A stretch of 64,000 bases of DNA. Source: Pedobacter miscanthi (lineage in GTDB: Bacteria; Bacteroidota; Bacteroidia; Sphingobacteriales; Sphingobacteriaceae). The notes under the pieces were generated by a model. It searched no databases. It saw nothing but the letters and a program-made list of their open reading frames with translations, and was not told the DNA's origin. The stretch lies in assembly GCF_003315595.1 (NCBI RefSeq), contig NZ_QNQU01000028.1, positions 1-64,000 of the forward strand, in the 5' to 3' direction. The translations under genes were made by a program, and so were the position numbers. Below are positions 36,391 to 45,869 of this stretch, piece after piece; within the stretch, counting starts at the first letter, position 1; the number at the start of each line of letters is the position of its first letter.

Positions 36391-37227
36391 TTATTTGTAA
36401 AGATAGTTAATGGCAATTACGTCGTTTGCATTGAAGGTACGGTTACCACCATTCGAGCAAGCAAGCATAAATGAAGCAGCATCAGGATTTGAAGGGGTTC
36501 CCGGAATCCTAACTGCACCAACATTTGATTGACCTTCATTTCCTGCACCACTAGCACCACAGCTAAAAGCACGGTTCATGTAATCGGTGTGACGGAAACC
36601 AATGCAATGGCCAACTTCGTGTTGAAGAACAGAAGCTAAGTACAACAGGTTAGGGTTAGTGCCATAAGCTGCAGCATTGGTGTTCATTTTTACCTGGCTA
36701 TAAGGTGCGCCTGATGAAGTAGGGAAGCCTGATGAGCCTAATGTAATAAAGCCACCGCTTGGACCTTCGTTAAAGCCAACAATGTCAATATTTCCTTTTG
36801 CACCAGCGCTTGCTCTTTGAAAAGTAAGGCGTAAACCCAATGAGTTGTACCTCGAAATCATCGTGTTTACCGCATCGCTATATACTTGTGGTAAATTGGT
36901 TACTGATACTGTAACTACGCGTGGTAAAGATTTTACAACGCTTGTGGTACGGTACTGCTCGGTTTCGGCAATATTTAAATTTGCACCTGTAGAAGGTTCA
37001 GTTAAGTTATCGTCTGTTAAAAGGATGTCGCCTTCTACCAGGTATCCTTCGTCTATCTTACGGATATTATCTGTACTAAAGCCTAATGATTTGATCTGTG
37101 ATAATTTTTCTGCTGAAATATCAGTTTTGTTTTCTACTGCATTCTCTGTATTATTACTCTTACATGAGTATAGAGTTGTGAATAAAAGACATGCGGTAGC
37201 AATCGATAAAAATTGGGATGTTTTCAT
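36391..37227 (-). CDS. M57 family (HEIGH-type) metallopeptidase lipoprotein
   Basis: 278 residues. A lipoprotein signal ends at TTLYSC (lipid on Cys22). The zinc site is HEVGHCIGFRH, with H203, E204, H207 and H213, the extended HExxHxxGxxH motif of metzincins of the M57 dual-action family. Downstream FMLACSNGGN carries the region of the Met-turn. Residues 40-110 may be a pro-region. It is exported and probably surface-attached. It is divergent from the S8 peptidase gene (122 bases apart). Confidence 0.9.
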   Translation of the reverse strand: MKTSQFLSIATACLLFTTLYSCKSNNTENAVENKTDISAEKLSQIKSLGFSTDNIRKIDEGYLVEGDILLTDDNLTEPSTGANLNIAETEQYRTTSVVKSLPRVVTVSVTNLPQVYSDAVNTMISRYNSLGLRLTFQRASAGAKGNIDIVGFNEGPSGGFITLGSSGFPTSSGAPYSQVKMNTNAAAYGTNPNLLYLASVLQHEVGHCIGFRHTDYMNRAFSCGASGAGNEGQSNVGAVRIPGTPSNPDAASFMLACSNGGNRTFNANDVIAINYLYK

Positions 37228-37349
37228 CTTGTTTAGGTTTGATTTTGTTTTAATTGAATAAGTTAGTTAATAATGTTTGTGGATTACCTAATAAATCCTA
37301 ATTTAGGGAAGATAATCGATGTAGTCAAAATTTTATAATAAAATAATAT

Positions 37350-40181
37350 TTGAAAGTCAATACTGTATTTTTAGTTATATGTTTTTGTCTGTCTGTAGTT
37401 TGTTTAAACGCGCAGATACAACCTGTAGGAATAGAAAAAAAGTTTGAAAAATATATTTCTAAATCTCCCGGTTTTACTAAAGTTGTAGCCGACCAGCCAG
37501 TTTTGGTCAGGTTTAACCATGTGCTAAATGCTTCAGAAATCAGGCTGTTAAATCCTAAGAAAAGACTTTCAGGAGATTACTTTATTGTGCAAAAATCTGC
37601 ACTTTCAAACCTTTCCAATAGCATTGTAAATCAGGAACAGGCTAATGGCTTGTGGAAGGTTAGCGATAGACTAATGAATGTGCTGAATAAGACAGGTAAA
37701 AAGCGCGATCCTCTTGTAGTAAGATTAGTTTTTAAAAATATAGCTGAACAGCCCGGTTTGATTAAGGGTTTGCCCGTAAAATCAATAGATCGAGTCAATA
37801 ATATTTACACCGTAGCTGTTTTGCCTGATGATTTAATTGCACTATTGGAACATGAGGATATTTTATACGCAGATGTTGTACCTGTTGCGAAAGAAGAATT
37901 GGTTATCAACGGCCTCGATCTTAGTTTAAACCAGATTTCGAATGCCCATACGCTTTTTCCCGGCATTGATGGCACAGGCATAAACCTTTCCTTTAAAGAA
38001 AAAATTTACGATCAGAACGATCTCGATCTATTGGGGAAAACTATTCCAGGTGCAGTTGTTGGAGGTACAGCAACCAGTCATGCCACTACCATGGGTACCC
38101 TGGCACTGGGTAGTGGTAATTCATTTATAAGAGGTCTGGGCGCTGCTCCTAAAGCCAAGCTGGCTTATTCTGATTTTGATAACCTGATGCCCGACCTGGC
38201 CAGTGATTTAGGCCGATTGCAGATCAGGATCCAGAATCATTCGTATGGTACCAGTATCGATAATGATTATGGAATAGAAGCTGCGGCCTATGATAAACAG
38301 ATTTTTGAAAGCGATACCATAATCCATGTTTTTTCAGCGGGGAATATTGGTACATCTACACCTTCTGTTGGGCTTTATCAGGGAATAACAGCCAGGGCCA
38401 ATTTAACCGGTAATTTTAAACAAGCCAAAAACTTATTGGTAATAGGGGGTATAAACAGGGAAAACATTTCTGAAAACCTGAGCAGTAAAGGTCCGGCCTA
38501 TGATGGACGTGTAAAACCTGAACTTGTTGCGCTGGGTGAAGACGGAACTTCGGGTTCTGCAGCGATAACCAGCGGCTCAATCGCTTTGCTCGAACAGTTT
38601 TATTTGCAGAAATATAAAAAATCGCCGTCAGCAGCATTGATCAGGGCTGCTTTAATTAATTCAGCAGACGATTTGGGAACGCCGCAGGTTGATTTTGTGT
38701 ATGGTTATGGCAGGTTAAATGTGACGCAGGCTTTAAAAACATTGGATGAAAACCGTGTGTCGGTATATCGTGTCGCCAAAAATCAGGACCTGATTGTGCC
38801 TTTAACTATTCCTGCTAATGTAGCCGGAGTAAAGCTTACCATTACCTGGAACGATCCGCCGGCAGCGGTAAACGCAGCGCAAAGTTTGGTTAATGGATTG
38901 GACTTAAGCCTCGAAAATCCATCGGGGAATTTAACGCTTCCATGGGTGTTAAGCAGTTATCCTAATTTAGATTCACTTTCAAAACCCGCTGTACGTAAGG
39001 TTGACCAGATTAACACGGTTCAGCAGGTTACGCTCGATAATCCTGCTGCCGGAATTTACAATGTTCATATTAAAGGTAACCGGATTTCGCAGGGAAGCGA
39101 TCAGGCTTTTGCACTGGCTTATCATTATACATTAAAGAATACTTTTTCTTTCATCAGTCCTGATCAGAATGGCTATTTTTTTGCCAATGAGGATAATTAT
39201 ATCCGCTGGGAGAATACTTATCCGGCCACAAACGGAAATTTATCGGTGAGCTACAATGACGGAGCAACATGGGAGGCCATCAGCCAAAATGTAGACCTTG
39301 CCAAAGGTTTTTACAGGTGGAGTGGCCCAGACCGCTTTTCAAAAGCCATGATCAAGATGGAAGTTGCCGGCAATACGATATTAAGCCAGTCTTTTGTGAT
39401 TTCGAGCCCCAGAACAGTTAAAGTTGGTTATGTGTGTAATGATGGGGTTGTGTTGAACTGGAATCCCCAGCCAGGTGCCAAAGATTATACGGTTTATAAT
39501 ATTGTAAATAATGTATTAGCGCCTGTATTAACATTAACCGATACCATTACCAAAATCGATATCGGTAAAATTGCCAGTAAATACTTTGCTGTGGCTGCCA
39601 ATGGCACTGGTTTTACAGGCTTAAAAAGTTACACCATCGATTATACCCAACAGGGAGTGGCCTGTTACGTGAGGAGTTTATTTGCTTCATTAGCCGATGA
39701 TGATAAAATAAGGGTAGATTTAAGCATTGGCAGTACTTTGGACCTGAAAAATATCATCTGGGAAAAACAAACGGGTGTGAATACCTTTAGTGTTTTACAA
39801 CAGACTAAACCGGTTACCAATCAGCTCGATTATTTCATTTTCGATGATAAACCAAAAGAAGGTATCCAATTTTACCGCGTAACCTTCGAAACGGCTAACG
39901 GACAGGTACATAGCGACCTTGTTTCGGTAGTATTTCTTAAGGGAGATCAGTTTTCTGTTTATCCAAATCCGGTAAGTGATTATTTAACCGTTCTGAGTGG
40001 ATCCTTTGAAGATTATAGCCTGTCTATCTTTAATATACTTGGACAAAAAGTTTTTGAAGAAAAAGCTACAAGTTCGAATAAATTTGCCCTTAATGCACTG
40101 TCTACAGGAGTATATATAGGAGTTATTGTTAAAAACGGCCAGCAATTAAAGAAATTTAAGCTGATAAAAAAGAAGCTGTAA
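37350..40181 (+). CDS. S8 (subtilisin-like) serine peptidase with T9SS sorting domain
   Basis: 943 residues starting at TTG (37350), which opens directly onto a signal peptide (VNTVFLVICFCLSVVCLNAQ). The subtilase domain shows His in SHATTMGTLALGSG (around 245), Asn of the oxyanion hole in FSAGNIG, and Ser in GTSGSAAITSGS (around 400). The usual DTG/DSG Asp motif is not obvious: the matching strand reads INLSFKEKIYDQNDLD. A P-domain-like beta region, a fibronectin-like part, and a C-terminal type A sorting domain (FSVYPNPVSDYLTV ... STGVYIGVI) follow, so it is secreted through the type IX system. Confidence 0.88.
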   Translation: MKVNTVFLVICFCLSVVCLNAQIQPVGIEKKFEKYISKSPGFTKVVADQPVLVRFNHVLNASEIRLLNPKKRLSGDYFIVQKSALSNLSNSIVNQEQANGLWKVSDRLMNVLNKTGKKRDPLVVRLVFKNIAEQPGLIKGLPVKSIDRVNNIYTVAVLPDDLIALLEHEDILYADVVPVAKEELVINGLDLSLNQISNAHTLFPGIDGTGINLSFKEKIYDQNDLDLLGKTIPGAVVGGTATSHATTMGTLALGSGNSFIRGLGAAPKAKLAYSDFDNLMPDLASDLGRLQIRIQNHSYGTSIDNDYGIEAAAYDKQIFESDTIIHVFSAGNIGTSTPSVGLYQGITARANLTGNFKQAKNLLVIGGINRENISENLSSKGPAYDGRVKPELVALGEDGTSGSAAITSGSIALLEQFYLQKYKKSPSAALIRAALINSADDLGTPQVDFVYGYGRLNVTQALKTLDENRVSVYRVAKNQDLIVPLTIPANVAGVKLTITWNDPPAAVNAAQSLVNGLDLSLENPSGNLTLPWVLSSYPNLDSLSKPAVRKVDQINTVQQVTLDNPAAGIYNVHIKGNRISQGSDQAFALAYHYTLKNTFSFISPDQNGYFFANEDNYIRWENTYPATNGNLSVSYNDGATWEAISQNVDLAKGFYRWSGPDRFSKAMIKMEVAGNTILSQSFVISSPRTVKVGYVCNDGVVLNWNPQPGAKDYTVYNIVNNVLAPVLTLTDTITKIDIGKIASKYFAVAANGTGFTGLKSYTIDYTQQGVACYVRSLFASLADDDKIRVDLSIGSTLDLKNIIWEKQTGVNTFSVLQQTKPVTNQLDYFIFDDKPKEGIQFYRVTFETANGQVHSDLVSVVFLKGDQFSVYPNPVSDYLTVLSGSFEDYSLSIFNILGQKVFEEKATSSNKFALNALSTGVYIGVIVKNGQQLKKFKLIKKKL

Positions 40182-40194
40182 TTTCTCTTGATGT

Positions 40195-40267
40195 CGTCAT
40201 CTCGAGCGAAGTACAACGTAGTGGAGAGATCTGTCTCGGGATCGATCTCTCCACTGCGGAGATGACG
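40195..40267. repeat. Long stem-loop copy of the CGAGCG repeat family
   Basis: Outer arms CGTCATCTC / GAGATGACG and inner arms GTGGAGAGATC / GATCTCTCCAC fold into one long hairpin just after the S8 peptidase gene. It may stop transcription. The rest of 40182-40499 contains only AT-rich sequence with CGCAGATTT-type short repeats. Confidence 0.7.
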
Positions 40268-40499
40268 GCGCTTTCTGCGTAAATCTGCGTGACCAGTAGG
40301 AACGGTTGCTCATCTTTTTCTCCCGCAGATTTAAGATGATCAACGCAGAGATTGGTTTGACAAGTATGAATTTATTCTGGGTAAATCTGCATAATCAGCG
40401 GGAAGCAGATTGGAATGTTTCTAACGTAAATGTATAAATTCCCATTTTCTTTGTATTTTTCAGCTAATGCGGTCAGTTATTTAAACCAATCCCTTATAA

Positions 40500-42152
40500 A
40501 TGAAAAAAATCATACTATTTTCCAGTTGTGCACTACTTTTCTTTGGTTCCTGTAAACAAGGTGCTAAGAGTGAGGGTGCTGGTGCCGATTCTTTAGCAAA
40601 AAAAGCCATTAACGATTCGAGTTTAACACAATATTTATCAGTTATTGCAGCCGATAGCCTGGAGGGAAGAAAACCATTTACCAATGGCGAAACCAAAACC
40701 ATCAACTATTTAAAAACACAGTTCGAAAAATTGGGTTTGGAACCCGGTAATGGCAACAGTTTCTTTCAGGAAGTACCCATGGTCGAAATTAAATCGGTAC
40801 CTGAAGATAAAATGGTGCTGACGGGAAAAACAGCTTCGCTAACCTTAAATTATTTAACTGATTTTGTTGCTGGTACCAGAAGGGTACAAAACGAAGTCAG
40901 CATTAGTAATTCGCCACTGGTTTTTGCCGGCTATGGCATTGTAGCACCCGAATATGGCTGGAACGATTATGCCAATCTGGATGTCAAAGGAAAAACCGTC
41001 GTGGTATTGATCAACGATCCGGGTTTTGCAGATTCTACTTTGTTTAAAGGCAAAAACATGACTTATTATGGCCGCTGGACTTATAAGTTTGAAGAAGCTG
41101 CCCGGCAGGGTGCAACGGGAATTATCATTGTGCACGATACCGAACCTGCAGCTTACCCCTGGACGGTGGTACGCAGTGGCTGGTCGAAATCGAAACTTAC
41201 CCTGCAAAGTGAAGACAATGGCATGAACCGGGCTGTGGTAGAAGGGTGGATTACTTTGGATAAAGCCAAAGCACTTTTTGCAATGGATGGAAAATCTTTT
41301 GATCAACTGGCTTTAAGTGCCCGCAAAAAAGGTTTTAAAGCTGTAGATTTAAATATTACCACATCGTTAAAGGTTAAAAACACCATCAAAAAATCGGTTA
41401 CCTATAATGTATTGGCAAAAATACCCGGTGATAAACGTAAAGATGAGGCCATCATTTATTCGGCCCACTGGGATCATTTAGGTGTGGGTGAAAAAATACA
41501 GGGCGATTCAATCTACAATGGCGCGGTTGATAACGCCACCGGAGTTGCTGCTTTGTTCGAAATTGCCTCAGCATTTAAAAAGTTACCCAAAGCTCCTGGT
41601 CGCACCATTTTGTTTATTTCTTACACGGCAGAAGAGCAGGGTTTGCTGGGATCAGAGTTTTATGCCAAACATCCTGCTTTTCCTTTAGCTAAAACTGTAG
41701 CCAACATCAACATGGATATGATGGGTATTGCGGGTAAAACAAAAGATATTGTGGTATACGGTTTTGGCCAATCTGAACTGGAAGATTATGCTGCAGAATC
41801 TGCCAAAAAGCAAGGACGGGTAATTGTACCGGATCCGGTTCCATCATCAGGTTTATATTATCGTTCTGATCATTTTAACCTGGCAAAAGTAGGTGTGCCG
41901 TCCTTATTTACCGGCTCGGGTGTAGATAACATCAAAAATGGCAGAGCATGGGGATTAAACCAGGTAGCTGATTTTACCAAATTCCGTTATCATTCACCAC
42001 AGGATAATTTCGATGCCAAAACCTGGGATTTATCAGGCATTATCGAAGATGTGCGTATGCTTTTTGATATGGGTTACCGCATCAGTAACGAAGATTCGTT
42101 CCCGAAATGGAAAGAAGAATCCGAATTTAAAGCCATCAGAGAAAAGAAATAA
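40500..42152 (+). CDS. M28 family aminopeptidase lipoprotein with PA domain
   Basis: 550 residues. Lipoprotein signal ending FFGSC. A PA domain (VFAGYGIVAPEYGW, ARQGATGIIIVHD) is inserted in the peptidase as in the PSMA-like branch. Zinc ligands and catalytic residues are in SAHWDHLG, GAVDNATGVAAL, TAEEQGLLGSEFY, NMDMMG and RSDHFNLAKVGVPS. It is a periplasmic or surface aminopeptidase that would complete digestion begun by the neighbouring endopeptidases. Confidence 0.93.
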   Translation: MKKIILFSSCALLFFGSCKQGAKSEGAGADSLAKKAINDSSLTQYLSVIAADSLEGRKPFTNGETKTINYLKTQFEKLGLEPGNGNSFFQEVPMVEIKSVPEDKMVLTGKTASLTLNYLTDFVAGTRRVQNEVSISNSPLVFAGYGIVAPEYGWNDYANLDVKGKTVVVLINDPGFADSTLFKGKNMTYYGRWTYKFEEAARQGATGIIIVHDTEPAAYPWTVVRSGWSKSKLTLQSEDNGMNRAVVEGWITLDKAKALFAMDGKSFDQLALSARKKGFKAVDLNITTSLKVKNTIKKSVTYNVLAKIPGDKRKDEAIIYSAHWDHLGVGEKIQGDSIYNGAVDNATGVAALFEIASAFKKLPKAPGRTILFISYTAEEQGLLGSEFYAKHPAFPLAKTVANINMDMMGIAGKTKDIVVYGFGQSELEDYAAESAKKQGRVIVPDPVPSSGLYYRSDHFNLAKVGVPSLFTGSGVDNIKNGRAWGLNQVADFTKFRYHSPQDNFDAKTWDLSGIIEDVRMLFDMGYRISNEDSFPKWKEESEFKAIREKK

Positions 42153-42160
42153 AACAAAAA

Positions 42161-42185
42161 GCGTCCCGATTTATAACCGGGACGC
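42161..42185. terminator. Convergent bidirectional terminator
   Basis: Stem GCGTCCCG (42161-42168) / CGGGACGC (42178-42185). T-rich on both sides, so it serves the M28 gene (+) and the barrel gene (-). Confidence 0.8.
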
Positions 42186-42233
42186 TCCTTGAAAAAAAGT
42201 CATTTATTAAGTTTTTTCCTTTCGGATACTTAA

Positions 42234-42836
42234 TTAAAAGTAGAACTGAACACCTAATCTTGGTGCAAAAGTATCAGCGTTTAAGCCAAAAGTATTGGTT
42301 TTAACTTTAGCGCCAGTTGCTTCAGATTTAACGCTATAGTTGTCGTAGCTTAAACCTTTAACAGAAAGTTCGATACCGATTTTTTTGGTTGGGAAGAAAG
42401 CAAAACCTGGAGCAAGTTCTACACCAATGTTAGTTGTAGTACCCACTTTAACTGCGTTATCGCCGTTTACATCAGTAGCTTTTAAAGTACCGAAAGCCAA
42501 AGGCACAGATAATTGTCCGAAGAATTTAAATTGATCTGATAAACCAACATAGTAACGACCAAATGGAGCAACTTTAAATGCACCATTCTGGGTTCTGCTG
42601 CTTACTTTTTTATCGTACTCGTAACCAACACCAGTACCAATTGCAAAATTATTGCTGATAAAATATCCAACACTCGGTAATACGCTAAAGTTGAAATCTG
42701 CTTTTGGAGCGCCATCAACTTTTGTAGAGTTTACACCTACATTACCACCTAACATAAAATTTCCTTTTTCAGTTTGTGCTTTTGCACCATAAACTAAACC
42801 TGCTACTGCTACTAAAGATAATAATAGTTTTTTCAT
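42234..42836 (-). CDS. Outer membrane beta-barrel protein
   Basis: 200 residues with a signal peptide (cleavage after YGAKA). Alternating aromatic strands such as FMLGGNVGVNS, SVGYFISNNFAIGTGVGYEY and KFFGQLSVPLAFG end with RLGVQFYF, whose terminal Phe is the usual barrel-assembly signal. It belongs to the small porin/OmpW-like barrels common in the phylum. It shares the pattern (GYFISNNFAIG) with the gene at 46379-47032. The 42837-43155 gap upstream is AT-rich; it holds an AATCTGAC / GTCAGATT hairpin near 43075-43105 and no gene. Confidence 0.88.
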   Translation of the reverse strand: MKKLLLSLVAVAGLVYGAKAQTEKGNFMLGGNVGVNSTKVDGAPKADFNFSVLPSVGYFISNNFAIGTGVGYEYDKKVSSRTQNGAFKVAPFGRYYVGLSDQFKFFGQLSVPLAFGTLKATDVNGDNAVKVGTTTNIGVELAPGFAFFPTKKIGIELSVKGLSYDNYSVKSEATGAKVKTNTFGLNADTFAPRLGVQFYF

Positions 42837-43155
42837 CTTTTTTATTATTTATTTGTTATTAAAATATAGTCAATTTTTACTATTTTAATGTCTGACTATA
42901 TTCGCCTAAAAGTCAACACTTGTGCCAAAAAACATTGTCTACGTCATCAAAAAATCAGTTTTTGGCTAACTCGTTCGCTCACAAACTGATGTAAATTTAA
43001 TGTTAAGTCAATATTATTTTCGTGTGACTGAAAATCAATCGATCGATTAATTTTTTAGGCATGACAAATTGACAATCTGACTTTTTTTGTATAAATGTCA
43101 GATTTTTAGGTAGCAGAAATGGCAGGGTTTTGTTAAACCGTCTCTTAAATTTTAG

Positions 43156-43713
43156 TTAAACCTTACATGCCGAAATCAGGTTTTCTATTTTCTTTTGGAT
43201 AATGCCAATGGTTCTTTCGTCGTTAAGGTTTCCATCATCATCAAATTTATTTTGGGCCTGCGCTATCAACACCTCGGGTTGTAATACCGGATTCATATTC
43301 AAGAAGGTGAAAACAGGTAAAAAAGCAGTTTGCATCCTAACGGTTCCCCACTGGCCTTGCGTTGCGCCCATTACGGCTACCGGTTTATGCATTAATGGCG
43401 AATCTTTTCCACGGCTGGCCCAGTCGATAGCATTTTTCAGTCCGCCGGGAATAGAATAGTTATATTCGGGAGAAGCAATAATAAAAGCGTCGGCAGCGGC
43501 CAAAGCATCCCTAAATCTGACTACACTTGCAGGCCGTTCTTCTGTTTCAGGTAAATCATGGTCTGCATTATAAACCGGGATGTCATCATAATCTACAATT
43601 TCAAATTCGATTCCTTCAGGGATTAAACTACCTGCAATTTTGAGCAACATCGCATTATAAGAGCCTTTTCTAAGGCTTCCGCACAAACCAACAATTTTTC
43701 TGTTCTTTTCCAT
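43156..43713 (-). CDS. NADPH-dependent FMN reductase
   Basis: 185 residues, flavodoxin-like fold. Characteristic stretches are IVGLCGSLRKGSYNAMLL (phosphate-binding loop), IASPEYNYSIPGGLKNAIDW and KPVAVMGATQGQWGT. It is a cytoplasmic quinone/azo/chromate-type reductase. It is divergent from the Fsr-like transporter. Confidence 0.93.
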   Translation of the reverse strand: MEKNRKIVGLCGSLRKGSYNAMLLKIAGSLIPEGIEFEIVDYDDIPVYNADHDLPETEERPASVVRFRDALAAADAFIIASPEYNYSIPGGLKNAIDWASRGKDSPLMHKPVAVMGATQGQWGTVRMQTAFLPVFTFLNMNPVLQPEVLIAQAQNKFDDDGNLNDERTIGIIQKKIENLISACKV

Positions 43714-43790
43714 AGCTATAAAACGGTAACATGATAAAAATGTTTGGCTTTTGCAAGGACAACAAGTACAGTTTAAAAATTTATTATCGT

Positions 43791-43798
43791 TATTTTTG
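43791..43798 (+). promoter_or_regulatory. -7 box (TATTTTTG) of the Fsr-like MFS gene
   Basis: An exact TAnnTTTG match 18 bases before the ATG at 43817. It excludes the longer frame that would begin at 43751. Confidence 0.5.
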
Positions 43799-43816
43799 AG
43801 CTATAAGCTATCCGTT

Positions 43817-45019
43817 ATGACCGAAAATACATCTACCACTTCCATTATTGAAAAAACCGTTTTCCCGATACTTTTTGCCTTAAGTTTTTCACACCTTTTA
43901 AATGATACCATACAATCTTTAATTCCCGCTATTTACCCGATTATTAAAACCAGTTATCATTTAAGTTTTTCGCAAATTGGTTTAATTACACTAACTTTTC
44001 AGTTGGCGGCTTCCTTATTACAGCCATTTGTGGGTTTGTATACGGACAAAAAGCCCCAGCCATATTCGCTGGCAATAGGCATGGGTTTTACGCTGATCGG
44101 TTTGATTTCGCTCTCACAATCGGCACATTTTTATACCATGCTGCTTTCGGTTGCTTTTATTGGCATTGGTTCTTCTATTTTTCACCCCGAAGCCTCGAGG
44201 ATGGCACACGCTGCATCGGGCGGAAAGAGAGGGCTGGCCCAGTCTGTTTTTCAGTTGGGCGGCAATGCCGGAAGTTCTTTAGGACCGTTGCTCGCCGCCT
44301 GGATCATTGTTCCCTACGGACAGTTCAGCGTAATCTGGTTTTCGGTTATTGCACTCCTGGCGATTATTATTTTAACTTATGTAGGTAACTGGTACAAAGG
44401 CTTTATGCTTTCGAGGAGCAAAAAAGCAAATATTCAAACGGTTGTAAATCAATTTTCGAGGGGTAAAGTAATCTTTTCAGTATGTATTTTATTATTGTTA
44501 ATCTTCTCCAAATATTTCTATATGGCGAGTTTAACCAACTATTTTACCTTTTATCTGATTGATAAATTCCATGTTTCGGTGCAAACTTCGCAGATTTATT
44601 TATTTGTGTTTTTATTTTCTGTAGCAGCAGGTACGCTATTGGGCGGCCCTATTGGTGATAAAATAGGCCGGAAATATGTAATATGGGCGTCGATATTGGG
44701 TACAGCACCTTTTGCGTTATTGTTACCTCACGCGAGCTTGTTCTGGATTGGTGTACTGATTGTGCCCATCGGGATGATTTTGGCATCAGCGTTTTCAGCG
44801 ATTTTGGTTTATGCACAGGAGCTGATCCCGGGTAAGGTAGGTTTGGTTGCAGGTTTATTTTTTGGATTTGCCTTTGGCATGGGCGGTATCGGATCGGCAT
44901 TATTGGGGAAACTGGCCGATTCTACGAGTATAGAATATGTATTTAATGTTTGTGCATTTCTGCCTTTGATTGGTTTGTTGACAGGTTTTCTGCCTAATAT
45001 TGAAACAAAGAAGAAATAA
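43817..45019 (+). CDS. MFS transporter, fosmidomycin-resistance (Fsr) type
   Basis: 400 residues from the ATG at 43817 (MTENTSTTS). About 12 TM helices. Fsr-like sequences are visible: HLLNDTIQSLIPAIYPIIKTSYHLSFSQIGLITLTFQ, then GSSIFHPEASRMAHAASGGKRGLAQSVFQLGGNAGSSLGPLL, the diagnostic HPEA...GG...G region. It is a drug exporter candidate. The shared upstream region with the FMN reductase suggests joint control, but no operator was found. Confidence 0.9.
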   Translation: MTENTSTTSIIEKTVFPILFALSFSHLLNDTIQSLIPAIYPIIKTSYHLSFSQIGLITLTFQLAASLLQPFVGLYTDKKPQPYSLAIGMGFTLIGLISLSQSAHFYTMLLSVAFIGIGSSIFHPEASRMAHAASGGKRGLAQSVFQLGGNAGSSLGPLLAAWIIVPYGQFSVIWFSVIALLAIIILTYVGNWYKGFMLSRSKKANIQTVVNQFSRGKVIFSVCILLLLIFSKYFYMASLTNYFTFYLIDKFHVSVQTSQIYLFVFLFSVAAGTLLGGPIGDKIGRKYVIWASILGTAPFALLLPHASLFWIGVLIVPIGMILASAFSAILVYAQELIPGKVGLVAGLFFGFAFGMGGIGSALLGKLADSTSIEYVFNVCAFLPLIGLLTGFLPNIETKKK

Positions 45020-45023
45020 AAAA

Positions 45024-45052
45024 AGCCCATCCTCTTTTATAAAGGATGGGCT
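45024..45052. terminator. Convergent bidirectional terminator
   Basis: Stem AGCCCATCCT / AGGATGGGCT with a 9-nt AT loop, flanked by A-run on the left and TTTT on the right. It serves the MFS gene (+) and the barrel gene (-). Confidence 0.85.
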
Positions 45053-45071
45053 AAAATTTTAAATTGAGGGG

Positions 45072-45719
45072 TTAAAAAAGGATATAAATCTTAAAACCAA
45101 GGTTATTGATAAAACCCTGACTGCTTAAATTGAAGGAAGTAGATTCGCTTTTAGTAAAAAAGTTATTGGCATTGACTTCATTTTGCTCTGTTTTGGTGTA
45201 AATAATATCTGCCGATAATAAACTGGTTTCGAAGGCAAATCTTTTAGAAACAAACCAGGTAATACCGCCATAAGCACCAACGGCATATTGGTTACTGGTA
45301 TAATCTAATACTTGGGAATTAGTATTGTTAAATGAGGTATTATTTTTCGAGTATGCATAACCCGCTTTTCCACCGGCATAAGCATATAAAGTTTTTACAA
45401 GAGGAAAATAGTGCTGATAGCTTAAGTTTCCACCATAGCTTTTTTGCTCCTGATTATTGCCGTTTGTATTCCCGCTAGAATAAGTGTTTTTACTTAGGCC
45501 ATAAGTTAGGTCTAATCCAATCTTATTGTTATCCTTAAAAAAATACCCATAACCTAGCGTAAAAGTGTTACTTTTTACCTTGTTTTCGTAGTTGTTTCCG
45601 GATAGTTTGTTTGTGTTTGAGTTTACGCCAAAGCTTAATGCATTTGTTCCTTTTGTTTGCGCATTAGCAGTCATCGCAATAGCCCATACGGCTACGAGCG
45701 TTAATAGTTGTTTTTTCAT
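45072..45719 (-). CDS. Outer membrane beta-barrel protein
   Basis: 215 residues from the ATG at 45719 (MKKQLLTLVAVWAIAMTANAQ, a clean signal peptide; an ATG two codons upstream is also possible). Strands such as TFTLGYGYFFKDNNKIGLDLTYGLS and GNLSYQHYFPLVKTLYAYAGGKAGYAY, and a C-terminal FKIYILF, indicate a small outer membrane barrel. Asn- and Ser-rich loops. Function unknown. Confidence 0.87.
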   Translation of the reverse strand: MKKQLLTLVAVWAIAMTANAQTKGTNALSFGVNSNTNKLSGNNYENKVKSNTFTLGYGYFFKDNNKIGLDLTYGLSKNTYSSGNTNGNNQEQKSYGGNLSYQHYFPLVKTLYAYAGGKAGYAYSKNNTSFNNTNSQVLDYTSNQYAVGAYGGITWFVSKRFAFETSLLSADIIYTKTEQNEVNANNFFTKSESTSFNLSSQGFINNLGFKIYILF

Positions 45720-45869
45720 GTTCATTTATGTTTTTGTGTGTTCAATAATAAAATAAAAATTTGGGAATAACTACTTTTTTAGTTGATTTATGTTTAAACC
45801 ATTGAAGATCAGTAGATAAAAATCTAGACTAAACGTTAGCATACATTTTAATGCTTATTCGATTGATAA

